A stretch of 64,000 nucleotides of DNA from Catenulispora acidiphila DSM 44928. GTDB taxonomy: Bacteria > Actinomycetota > Actinomycetes > Streptomycetales > Catenulisporaceae. Under the pieces are notes generated by a model that made no database searches, was not told where the DNA came from, and was given only the letters and a program-made list of their open reading frames with translations. The position numbers and the translations under genes were made by a program. How positions within the stretch are numbered: the first letter of the stretch is position 1; each line of letters begins with the position of its first letter. Below are positions 12,346 through 19,617 of the stretch, piece after piece. Location of the stretch: NCBI RefSeq assembly GCF_000024025.1, contig NC_013131.1, forward strand, positions 1,364,001 through 1,428,000, given 5' to 3'.

Positions 12346-12945
12346 ATGGTGAACCTGACCCGCATCTACACCCGCACCGGCGACGACGGCACGACCGCCC
12401 TCGGCGACCTGAGCCGGGTCCGCAAGACCGACGCGCGCCTGGCGGCGTACGCCGACGTCGACGAGGCCAACGCGGCGATCGGCCTGGCCGTGGCGTTCGC
12501 GACCAACGACCTCGGCATGCTGCACGACGGGATCAGGGCCCTGCTGCTGCGGGTGCAGAACGAGCTCTTCGACCTCGGCGCCGACCTGAGCACGCCGCCG
12601 GCGGAGAACCCCGAGTTCCCGCCGCTGCGCATCGAGCCGGAGTACGTCGAGCGCCTGGAGGCGGCGTGCGACGAGTGGAACGAGACCCTGGCGAAGCTGC
12701 GCTCGTTCATCCTCAACGGCGGCACGGTGGTCGCCGCACAGCTGCACGTGGCGCGCACCGTGGTGCGGCGCGCGGAGCGGAGCGCCTGGGCGGCGGTGGA
12801 GGAGTACGGGGACGGGGTGAATCCGTTGGCGGTGAAGTACTTGAACCGGCTGTCGGACTTGTTGTTCATCCTGGCGCGGGTGGCGAACACCGACTCGCAC
12901 GGCGGGGACGGGGATGTGCTATGGGTGCCGGGCGGGGAGCGGTAG
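12346..12945 (+). CDS. PduO-type cob(I)alamin adenosyltransferase
   Basis: 199 residues. Transfers the adenosyl group of ATP to cob(I)alamin to make coenzyme B12. The N-terminal ATP-binding motif TRTGDDGTTALG, the trimer-interface arginine region HVARTVVRRAERS, and the C-terminal SHGGDGDVLWVPG are all family signatures. The ATG at 12346 is chosen because MVNLTRIYTRTGD is the normal N-terminus; an ATG twelve codons upstream adds only a non-conserved extension. Its product would be used by the ethylmalonyl-CoA mutase encoded at 19.6 kb. No cobalamin riboswitch is apparent in the 144 bp before it. Confidence 0.93.
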   Translation: MVNLTRIYTRTGDDGTTALGDLSRVRKTDARLAAYADVDEANAAIGLAVAFATNDLGMLHDGIRALLLRVQNELFDLGADLSTPPAENPEFPPLRIEPEYVERLEAACDEWNETLAKLRSFILNGGTVVAAQLHVARTVVRRAERSAWAAVEEYGDGVNPLAVKYLNRLSDLLFILARVANTDSHGGDGDVLWVPGGER

Positions 12946-13005
12946 GGGATCTTCTACGTACCTGATAGAGCTTGTCAGCAGCCTTCAGAGGCCGCCTGAC
13001 AGCCG

Positions 13006-14442
13006 TCAGAACGTACTCGCGAGCCCGGTGGCACCGCTGGTATCGGTGGGTTGCCCTGAGGGCGCTGTGGCGGCGCCGACGCTCTCACTCGGACTCGGCG
13101 GCGTCACCGAGGGCGCGCCTGTCGGTGTGAGGCGCGGCGGCTGCGTCTGCGTCGGCGGACCGGTGCTCGGCTCTGCGCTGGGTCCGGTGCTGGGTTCTGA
13201 ACTGGCTTCTGTGCCCGAGTCCTGAGTCGGGCGAGCGGCGCCGGAGCGCAGAGGCACTGTCACCCACCCGTTGCCGGCGCTGTTCCACAGACTCATCATC
13301 CCGCTCAGCACGAAGTCCGCGGCGCTCCACGCCTTCGGCGGCGTCAGCGCCACGTTCTTGGCGTCGCGCACCTGGATGGTGTCGGCGTAGTGCCCCTTCA
13401 CCAGTTCTTTCGTGCGCGGGAAGACCGCCACGCCGCCGTCCGTCTTCTGCGGGACCAGGTCGCCGCCGGTCTTGGCGTACAGCACCGTCTCGGTCTGCGG
13501 CGTGCCGAGCACCACCAGGCGGTCGCTCTGCGGCAGGTACACCGACAGCTCGGCGATCTGCTGCACGTCGTCGATGTCGTCGGCCGAGCCGGGGCGCGGG
13601 TGGGCGAAGGTCACCGGGCTCGAGTACACCGACATGCTCGAGGCCTTGCCGGTCTGCGTGTAGTCGCCGACCAGGAGTTCGGCCTGCGAGGGCGTGCCGT
13701 CCGGTCCGTTCGTCCAGCCCTGCATCACGTACAGCCAGGTCTTGTGCGCCGCCTTCTGCGGCGCCTGCGCCTGCGCTTGCGGCATCGGCGTCGCTTTGGG
13801 CGCGCGCTTGACCGACGGCACCGTCGTGTCCGCGTCCACCTGCGCCCACAGGGTCGTGACGGTCGCGGTGGCCGAGGTGGCCGAGGAGCCGGCGTGGTCC
13901 AGCAAGTACGACTTCGCGACGTCCACCGCCTGCGCGGGGACCGTCGTGCCGCGGCTCGGCCAGTTCAGGGCGTTGTCCGGCTGGGTGGGCATCGCCACCG
14001 CCACGCCGCTCTGCGCCGCCGCCGTCACCGGGTACGCGCTCGTCAGGTCCACGATCGCGGACGGCGGCGGGGCGGCCGAGGCGTCCCCGCCGCGCACGCC
14101 GAGTTCCGAGGCGACCGACGGTCCGAGGATCGCCGCCACCACCAGTGCCGCGGTCGCCGTGACGGCGCGGATCGCGCGGTTCCGCCGCCGGATCCGCGTG
14201 GCCCGCGCCATGACCTTCGGGAAGAGGTCGGGCTGCGGGACGGAGGTGTAGTGGTCGGCGATGATGTTCAGGGCGCGGCGCAGCTCCGGCAGTGCGTACG
14301 GCTCCTCTTCGGAGGCCGCCGATGACTTCGAAGCCGCCGCCGGCGTCGTCTCCGAGGTCCCCCGCGACCCCTCCTCGGGGATCGCCGAGGCACCGTCCGT
14401 CGGCTGATCACGGTCAGGCCGCGCGTTGTCCCAGGTGTCCAT
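13006..14442 (-). CDS. Membrane-anchored hypothetical protein with Pro/Ser/Thr-rich tail
   Basis: 478 residues. An acidic, Ser/Ala-rich cytoplasmic N-terminus (1-50) precedes a conserved-looking helix ([16 protein letters not shown]) and a basic stretch [11 protein letters not shown], then one membrane helix (about 93-112). The outside domain (115-410) contains WLYVMQGWT and [11 protein letters not shown] blocks and looks globular. The last ~70 residues are a low-complexity Ser/Thr/Pro/Gly linker. The topology resembles the membrane partners of regulatory systems, but no sigma factor lies beside it. It ends 60 bp from the adenosyltransferase (convergent) and starts 86 bp from murA (divergent). 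I do not recognise a family. Confidence 0.75.
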   Translation of the reverse strand: MDTWDNARPDRDQPTDGASAIPEEGSRGTSETTPAAASKSSAASEEEPYALPELRRALNIIADHYTSVPQPDLFPKVMARATRIRRRNRAIRAVTATAALVVAAILGPSVASELGVRGGDASAAPPPSAIVDLTSAYPVTAAAQSGVAVAMPTQPDNALNWPSRGTTVPAQAVDVAKSYLLDHAGSSATSATATVTTLWAQVDADTTVPSVKRAPKATPMPQAQAQAPQKAAHKTWLYVMQGWTNGPDGTPSQAELLVGDYTQTGKASSMSVYSSPVTFAHPRPGSADDIDDVQQIAELSVYLPQSDRLVVLGTPQTETVLYAKTGGDLVPQKTDGGVAVFPRTKELVKGHYADTIQVRDAKNVALTPPKAWSAADFVLSGMMSLWNSAGNGWVTVPLRSGAARPTQDSGTEASSEPSTGPSAEPSTGPPTQTQPPRLTPTGAPSVTPPSPSESVGAATAPSGQPTDTSGATGLASTF

Positions 14443-14528
14443 GGCGACTACGAAGACGCGAATCGAAAGCCCCAGGTTGCCTGCCGGTCACCCGGACGCG
14501 GTACGGGAGTGTGCCAGGATGGCCGGTC

Positions 14529-15845
14529 GTGGAGCGTTTCAGAGTTGCCGGAGGTGCCCGCCTCGCGGGCGAGATCGCAGTGTGCGGCGCGAAGAACAGC
14601 GCGCTGAAGCTGATGGCCGTCGCCCTGCTGGCCGAGGGCCGGACCGAGCTGCGGGGTGTCCCGCGCATCCTGGACGTCGAGCTGATGGCCGAGCTGCTGC
14701 GGCGCCTCGGCTGCGGCGTGCGGCTGGACTGGGAGCCGGGACCGGAGCGGGAGGACGGGCCGCAGAAGGGGTCGGCGATCGTCATCGACGTGCCCGCCGA
14801 TCCCGGCACCGAGGCCGACTACGACCTGGTGCGCCGGCTGCGCGCCTCGATCTGCGTGCTGGGCCCGCTGCTGGCGCGGCAGGGCGAGGCCAAGGTGTCC
14901 TACCCCGGCGGCGACGCCATCGGCTCGCGCGGGCTGGACATGCACATCGACGGGCTGCAGCGGCTCGGCGCCGACATCTCCCAGGAGCACGGGTTCCTGG
15001 TCGCCTCCGCGCCCAAGGGCCTGACCGGCGCGAGCATCCTGCTGGACTTCCCGAGCGTCGGGGCGACCGAGAACATCCTGATGGCCGCCGTCCTGGCCCG
15101 CGGGACCACGGTCATCGACAACGCCGCGCGCGAGCCGGAGATCGTCGACATCTGCGCCCTGCTGGCCTCGATGGGCGCCAAGATCGACGGCTCGGGCACC
15201 TCCACGCTGGTCATCGAGGGCGTGGACACCCTGTCCCCGGCGCCCTCGCCGCACCTCGTGGTCGCCGACCGCATCGTGGCCGGCATGTTCGCGGTCGCGG
15301 CCACCATGACCCGCGGCGACGTGCGCGTGGCCGGCGGCAACGCGGCGCACCTGGAGATCGCCCTGGACAAGCTGACGCAGGCCGGCGCGACGGTCGTGCC
15401 CGACGAGACCGGCTTCCGGGTGTCGATGGACCGCCGCCCCCGGGCCGTGGACATCGTCACGCTGCCCTACCCGGGCTTCGCCACCGACCTGCAGCCGCTG
15501 TTCGCCGCGATGAACTCGATCGCCGAGGGCACCTCGATGGTCACCGAGAACCTGTTCGACGCGCGCTTCGTGTTCCTGCAGGAGCTCGCGCGCCTCGGCG
15601 CCTCGGTGCGCACCGAGGGGCACCACGCGATCGTGCGCGGCGTCGAGCGGCTGTCTGGGGCGCCGGTGCGCGCCACCGACATCCGCGCCGGCGCCGGGCT
15701 GGTGCTGGCCGGTCTGGTCGCCGACGGGCACACCACGGTCTCCGACGTGCGCCACATCGACCGCGGGTATCAGGGCCTGGTCACCCAGCTGCGCTCGCTC
15801 GGCGCGCAGATCGAGCGGGAGCCGGACCCCGACCCCTATCCGTAG
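14529..15845 (+). CDS. murA: UDP-N-acetylglucosamine 1-carboxyvinyltransferase (MurA) with Asp in place of the active-site Cys
   Basis: 438 residues. First committed step of peptidoglycan synthesis: adds enolpyruvate from PEP to UDP-GlcNAc. The substrate-binding K22-N23 pair (CGAKNSALK), the RRLRAS segment and the FATDLQ segment of the second domain are present. The loop that normally reads GGC reads [10 protein letters not shown], so the catalytic Cys is replaced by D129, as in M. tuberculosis MurA. This exchange keeps activity but blocks alkylation by fosfomycin. The GTG at 14529 gives VERFRVAGG, a standard MurA start; a longer frame upstream has no homology. Confidence 0.95.
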   Translation: MERFRVAGGARLAGEIAVCGAKNSALKLMAVALLAEGRTELRGVPRILDVELMAELLRRLGCGVRLDWEPGPEREDGPQKGSAIVIDVPADPGTEADYDLVRRLRASICVLGPLLARQGEAKVSYPGGDAIGSRGLDMHIDGLQRLGADISQEHGFLVASAPKGLTGASILLDFPSVGATENILMAAVLARGTTVIDNAAREPEIVDICALLASMGAKIDGSGTSTLVIEGVDTLSPAPSPHLVVADRIVAGMFAVAATMTRGDVRVAGGNAAHLEIALDKLTQAGATVVPDETGFRVSMDRRPRAVDIVTLPYPGFATDLQPLFAAMNSIAEGTSMVTENLFDARFVFLQELARLGASVRTEGHHAIVRGVERLSGAPVRATDIRAGAGLVLAGLVADGHTTVSDVRHIDRGYQGLVTQLRSLGAQIEREPDPDPYP

Positions 15846-15963
15846 ACCGCGCAGACGTCCCGTGACGAGCGTTACGCCGCCGTCCGCGCCGGGCGCGGCC
15901 ATGCCCGCGTTATCTTTTTGGACGTCCTAGCAAATCACCCCTTGTGAAGCATGAGGTAGCGCA

Positions 15964-16815
15964 GTGTCGAAGAAGCTGGCCGTCATCGGCGCCGGTCTGA
16001 TGGGCTCGGGGATCGCGCAGGTGGCCGCGGCCGCCGGCTACGAGGTGGCCCTCCGCGACGTGACCGACGCGGCCCTCAAGCGCGGCGCCGACGGCATCCG
16101 CGCCTCGCTGGAGAAGTTCGCTTCCAAGGGCCGCTACACCGCCGAGGAAGTCGAGGCCGCGACGGCCCGCGTCAGCACGACCACGGACCTCGCCGAGGCG
16201 GTCGCCGACGCCGACGTGATCGTCGAGGCGGTCTTCGAGAACGCCGAGGTCAAGCAGGACATCTTCCGCGAGCTCGACAAGCTCGCCAAGCCCGGCGCGG
16301 TCCTGGCGACCAACACCTCGGCGATCCCCATCACCCAGATCGCCGCGGTCACCTCCCGCCCCCAGGACGTCATCGGCACCCACTTCTTCTCCCCGGTCCC
16401 GATGATGCAGCTGTGCGAACTCGTCCGCGGCTACAAGACCTCCGACGAAACCCTCGCCAAGGCCCGCGCCTTCGCCGAGGAGACCGGCAAGACCTGCATC
16501 GTGGTCAACCGCGACGTCGCCGGCTTCGTCACCACCCGCCTGATCACCGCCCTCGTGGTCGAAGCCGTGAAGCTCTACGAATCCGGCGTCGCCACCGCCG
16601 AGGACATCGACCTGGCCTGCAAGCTCGGCTTCGGCCACACCATGGGCCCGCTCGCCACCGCCGACCTCACCGGCGTGGACATCCTCCGCGACGCCACCCG
16701 CAACATCTACACCGAGACCCAGGACGAGAAGTTCAGCCCCCCGGAGCTGATGAACCGCATGGTGACGGCCGGGGATCTGGGGCGGAAGTCGGGGAAGGGT
16801 TTCTACAGCTACTGA
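15964..16815 (+). CDS. hbd: 3-hydroxybutyryl-CoA dehydrogenase
   Basis: 283 residues, one complete HAD unit. Rossmann fold with GAGLMGSGIAQ at 9-19, the NTSAIPIT loop, the catalytic His-Glu region HFFSPVPMMQLCELV, and the C-terminal helical domain with FGHTMGPLATADLTG and GRKSGKGFYSY. It interconverts acetoacetyl-CoA and 3-hydroxybutyryl-CoA. Starts at GTG 15964. With crotonyl-CoA carboxylase/reductase (57.9 kb) and ethylmalonyl-CoA mutase (19.6 kb) it can feed the ethylmalonyl-CoA route. The stop codon is 15 bp before a large inverted-repeat locus. Confidence 0.93.
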   Translation: MSKKLAVIGAGLMGSGIAQVAAAAGYEVALRDVTDAALKRGADGIRASLEKFASKGRYTAEEVEAATARVSTTTDLAEAVADADVIVEAVFENAEVKQDIFRELDKLAKPGAVLATNTSAIPITQIAAVTSRPQDVIGTHFFSPVPMMQLCELVRGYKTSDETLAKARAFAEETGKTCIVVNRDVAGFVTTRLITALVVEAVKLYESGVATAEDIDLACKLGFGHTMGPLATADLTGVDILRDATRNIYTETQDEKFSPPELMNRMVTAGDLGRKSGKGFYSY

Positions 16816-16830
16816 GCCGGTCTGGGTGTC

Positions 16831-16981
16831 GGTGCGGTTAGTTTGTGTGTTTTTATAAGCTTTTTACGTCTTCGAGCATGGTTTGATGGCCTCGCAGGGG
16901 GCGCAGTTCGGTGGTGCGTGGCCGGGTCGCGTCGGCGGCCGGCGGTGGAGGCTGTTCACGACCACGCGCCGGTCCGAGTCA
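16831..16981 (+). repeat. Dispersed gene-end repeat, copy A
   Basis: About 150 bp starting 15 bp after the stop of the upstream gene and read in that gene's direction. The strongest block is 27 identical bases at 16885-16911 (begins GATGGCCTCGCAGGGGGCGC), followed by CGGCCGGCGG and a CCGGTCCGAGTCA block at the far end. An AT-rich patch with AAGCTT (16858-16863) lies before the core. Copies B (17788-17937) and C (35574-35722) keep the distance from the core to CCGAGTCA with no insertion or deletion. Base changes fall evenly on codon positions, so it does not look protein-coding. Confidence 0.8.
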
Positions 16982-17139
16982 CTGCGCACACGTTGGTCTG
17001 GCGGGTCGCGGCCGCGTTTGAGGGGCACCGAAAGTCAAGGTCAAGGGCAGGGCCTCCGGCGGCGCCTTCGCGGCGAGCGGCCTCGCTCCGGGGAGGGGAC
17101 GGTCGCGTTGTCTGCTGGCGGTCGTTGCTTGTGGTCGCC

Positions 17140-17301
17140 TTGTCCCGGATTCCCCGTCGCGTCGTCGCCGTAAACGGAATCATTTCGGCCTGGCGGAGTA
17201 AGGTCGGATCGCTTTTGCTGTGGTGGAGAAACGCTCGACTTGACACCGCCAGTCCGAAAAGATTGGCAGAGCCCGCCGACGCGACGGGGAATGCGGGACA
17301 A
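17140..17301. repeat. Palindromic 162-bp element, copy 1
   Basis: Ends are 25-bp inverted repeats with one mismatch: 17140-17164 begins TTGTCCCGGATTCCCC and 17277-17301 is its reverse complement. Internal blocks also pair (17185-17206 with 17236-17256), so the element could fold over nearly its whole length. No target duplication is visible at its edges. It resembles a MITE or REPIN-type non-autonomous element, but the mobilising enzyme is not in the window. Confidence 0.75.
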
Positions 17302-17473
17302 CCCAGGTATGGTGTGGAGGATCCACCGACGTGGGCGGCAGGCTGCTGTTTCACCTACTCGCTGACATCTTTGGGAAAGGCAGTTTCGCCTTTTCCTGGC
17401 ATCGCGCCGGGACTGGCAGCCTGCAAGTGGTGAGCGTTCTGCGATAGGCGGGGACCTCCTCCCCACAAGGGTG
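17302..17473. other. Structured spacer between the arms of the inverted-repeat locus
   Basis: 172 bp unique sequence. It contains two further small inverted repeats: GGGAAAGGC/GCCTTTTCC with a 6-base loop (17373-17396), and GCAGGCTGC (17338-17346) paired with GCAGCCTGC (17416-17424), which encloses the first. No protein-coding frame has recognisable content. Confidence 0.5.
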
Positions 17474-17637
17474 TTGTCCCGGATCCCTCGTCGCTGTCGG
17501 CGGGCTTTGCCAATCATTGCGGACTGGCGGTGTCAAGTCGCACGAAACGGCACCACAGCAATTGCGATCCGACTTTACTCCGCCAGGCCGCAATGATTCC
17601 GTCTACGGCGACGACAGCGGCGAGGGATCCGGGACAA
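17474..17637. repeat. Palindromic 164-bp element, copy 2 (inverted relative to copy 1)
   Basis: Ends are 26-bp inverted repeats with a single mismatch: 17474-17499 begins TTGTCCCGGATCCCTCG and 17612-17637 is its reverse complement. Its interior matches copy 1 in reverse orientation, including GAGTAAAGTCGGATCG and GACTTGACACCGCCAGTCC. It is better preserved at the ends than copy 1. Confidence 0.75.
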
Positions 17638-17787
17638 AGGCGACCAACATTCAGACCGCCGCCGAGCCACCTAACCCGGCCCGACCCCCCGTTGCAGAGC
17701 GCCCCCGCCGGAGGCGCCTGCCCTTGACGTTGACTTCAGGTGCCCACCAAACGCGGCAGACACCCGCCACCCCCAACGCATGCGCAG

Positions 17788-17937
17788 TGACTCGGACCGG
17801 CGCGTGGTCGTGTCCCTCCACCACCGCCGGCCGCCAGCGCACCCTAGCCACCCACTACCGAACTGCGCCCCCTGCGAGGCCATCAAACCATGCTCGAAGA
17901 CGTAAAAAGCTTATAAAACCCACAAACCAACCGCACC
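17788..17937 (-). repeat. Dispersed gene-end repeat, copy B
   Basis: Reverse-strand copy of the repeat at 16831-16981. Its 27-base core lies at 17858-17884. It starts 55 bp past the stop codon of the MFS gene and runs in that gene's direction. It shares with copy A the AT-rich AAGCTT patch and, beyond the CCGAGTCA block, a further ~70 bp (to about 17700) that copy C lacks. Confidence 0.8.
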
Positions 17938-17992
17938 AGCCGCACCCTAAAACGCCCACCCACCAGCCGCCGCGGTGCGAACCACGAGCGCG

Positions 17993-19399
17993 TCAGGCCA
18001 CTGCGGCAGGCGCGCCGCTGCCCGCCGGAGCCGTGCTCTCGCCGGTCGCCCGGCGGTCCAGGCGGTCCAGGCGGTCCAGGCGGTCCAAACGTCGCAGGCT
18101 CGCTCTGCGCTGCACGACGCCGAGGCCCGTCACGACCGTGCCGAGGCCGAGCCAGCCGATCGGTCCGGCGGCCAGGACGCCGCTGGTCAGGGCCACCGGG
18201 CCCGCGGAGCGTTCGATCGCCTGCGCCATGCCGGCCACGCCCAGGTACGAAGCCTGTGCGTCGGCCGGTGCCAGGGACACCGCGAGTTCCCAGGACACCA
18301 GTGAGCGCACCAGTTCCGCGCCTGTCACCACCGCTGCCGCGAGCAGCAGGGTCACCGTCGCGACGGCCGCGCCGGTGTGGCCCGATCCCGCGATGAGTGC
18401 GCAGCCGGCGAGCAGTGCCACGCCGTACCAGCACGCCGCGCGTGCTGCCGGTCGCGCGCCGACCACGCGGGCCGAGACCGGCATCTGTAGGAAGACGCAC
18501 ATCAGGGTGTTGATCACCATGACGGCCGGGATCACCGCGTGCGGGGCGTCGGTGCGGGTCACGGCCCACAGCGGGATGCCGACGGTCAGGATCGCGTCGT
18601 CCAGGTTCAGGAAGATGTCGAGCAGCACAAAGCGCAGGTAGCCCGCGTCTCGCCAGGGATTGCGGCCGCGCGCGGTGGCTGTCTTGGGGGAAGCCTCGCT
18701 CGCCCGCATCGGCGCCCGCCGACTCGTCCGGAGCACCATCGCCGCCACCGCCAGGTACGACAGCCCGTTCGCGACGACCACCACCTCGTACACCCGGCTC
18801 GTCCCCACGGCGACCGCGATCGCCGCGAGTCCGGCGCCGAGGGCGTAGGCGGCGTTCATCACCACCCGCGACAAGGCGCGGTACGTCGCGCGCTGCTCCC
18901 CGGCGGCCTGGCCGGCGAAGACGATCTCCATCGTCTTCGACCCGCGGTCGCACAGCGTCGTCGCGGTCGTGGCCGCCAGCAGCGGCACGAAGCCGTGGCA
19001 CAGCGGGACCGCGCACAGTGTCAGCACCCTCATCAGGTGGCACGCCACCAGGATCGAGCGCACCGGACGGCGCTCGGCCAGCGCGCCGGCGATCGGCGGG
19101 CCGGCGATGCCGACCAGACCGGCGACGCCGAGCAGCGCGCCGATCTGGCGGGCGCTCAGGTGCTCCACGACGGTGAAGTACAGGACCAGCGAGGAGGCCC
19201 AGACGCCGTTGCCGACGCGGTCCAGGAACAGCGCGGCGAGCATGCGGCGGGCGTCGTGTCCGCCAGGCGGGTGACGCAGCTGCGCCAGGGTTCCGGGGCG
19301 CTTCGGAGCGTCGGCGGCGGCCGGGGCGGTCCCGGTCCGGCGCCCCGTGCCGCCGGTCCCGATGCCACCGTCCGCCGATTGGCTCCTCCGCAGCCCCAT
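17993..19399 (-). CDS. MFS transporter
   Basis: 468 residues with twelve predicted membrane helices between about 50 and 435, preceded by a Gly/Thr-rich cytoplasmic N-terminus. An MFS loop motif is recognisable after helix two (GALAERRPVRS). The central loop (about 235-265) is basic. It is a 12-helix drug-exporter-type carrier; the substrate cannot be told. The C-terminus carries the tandem tripeptide RLD four times and then a Gly/Ala/Pro tail. The ATG at 19399 follows GGGTGGGA. It is transcribed away from ethylmalonyl-CoA mutase, with a palindromic operator-like site between. Confidence 0.85.
   Translation of the reverse strand: MGLRRSQSADGGIGTGGTGRRTGTAPAAADAPKRPGTLAQLRHPPGGHDARRMLAALFLDRVGNGVWASSLVLYFTVVEHLSARQIGALLGVAGLVGIAGPPIAGALAERRPVRSILVACHLMRVLTLCAVPLCHGFVPLLAATTATTLCDRGSKTMEIVFAGQAAGEQRATYRALSRVVMNAAYALGAGLAAIAVAVGTSRVYEVVVVANGLSYLAVAAMVLRTSRRAPMRASEASPKTATARGRNPWRDAGYLRFVLLDIFLNLDDAILTVGIPLWAVTRTDAPHAVIPAVMVINTLMCVFLQMPVSARVVGARPAARAACWYGVALLAGCALIAGSGHTGAAVATVTLLLAAAVVTGAELVRSLVSWELAVSLAPADAQASYLGVAGMAQAIERSAGPVALTSGVLAAGPIGWLGLGTVVTGLGVVQRRASLRRLDRLDRLDRLDRRATGESTAPAGSGAPAAVA
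18052..18087 (-). repeat. Four tandem copies of a 9-bp unit inside the MFS gene
   Basis: GGCGGTCCA is repeated four times exactly on the + strand and encodes RLD repeats near the transporter's C-terminus. Nine-base units keep the frame, so copy number can change without disrupting the protein. Confidence 0.9.
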
Positions 19400-19455
19400 G
19401 TCCCACCCCTAGCGTCAGCCCTGCAGGTCCTCCTGGAGTGTGACGGAGAATGTCG

Positions 19456-19482
19456 CTCGATGTCAAGAAGCTTGATATCGAG
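19456..19482. promoter_or_regulatory. Operator-like palindrome between the MFS gene and meaA
   Basis: CTCGATGTCAAG, then AAG, then CTTGATATCGAG: a 12-bp inverted repeat with one mismatch and a 3-bp spacer. It lies in the 218-bp divergent promoter region, 57 bp from the MFS start and 136 bp from the meaA start. The length and shape suit a dimeric MarR- or TetR-type repressor, but no regulator gene is adjacent and the factor is not identified. Confidence 0.5.
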
Positions 19483-19617
19483 ATATAAGTGTCCCCGCGC
19501 CGAGCCGACCGGTGTGCGCAAGCTCACCGGTGACACCCCTGTTACCCGTCAGTAGGCTCCGGACCAAGGCGCCGACCCGACCCTGCCGGGCGGCGACACC
19601 ATCCACTGGGAGCCTTC

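Larger units (their letters stand above)
16831..17937. repeat. 1.1-kb non-coding inverted-repeat locus (arms of about 470 bp)
   Basis: The whole 1177-bp gap between the 3-hydroxybutyryl-CoA dehydrogenase and the MFS gene is one imperfect inverted repeat. The left arm 16831-17301 pairs with the right arm 17474-17937. Long stretches match almost base for base: 16849-16912 with 17857-17919, 16957-16990 with 17777-17812, and 17186-17265 with 17513-17592. The stretch 17058-17135 is weaker. Each arm is made of a gene-proximal dispersed repeat and a gene-distal palindromic element, annotated separately. No transposase or other conserved protein is encoded. The two flanking genes converge on it. Confidence 0.85.

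Noticed and set aside
16831-17937. An insertion sequence
   Set aside because: There is inverted symmetry but no transposase, no recognisable catalytic motif and no visible target-site duplication; the arms are far longer than normal IS ends.
16843-18641. Several open frames of 70-370 codons across the inverted-repeat locus
   Set aside because: They carry no domain, cross the arm boundaries, and the changes between repeat copies are not biased to third codon positions, so they look non-coding.
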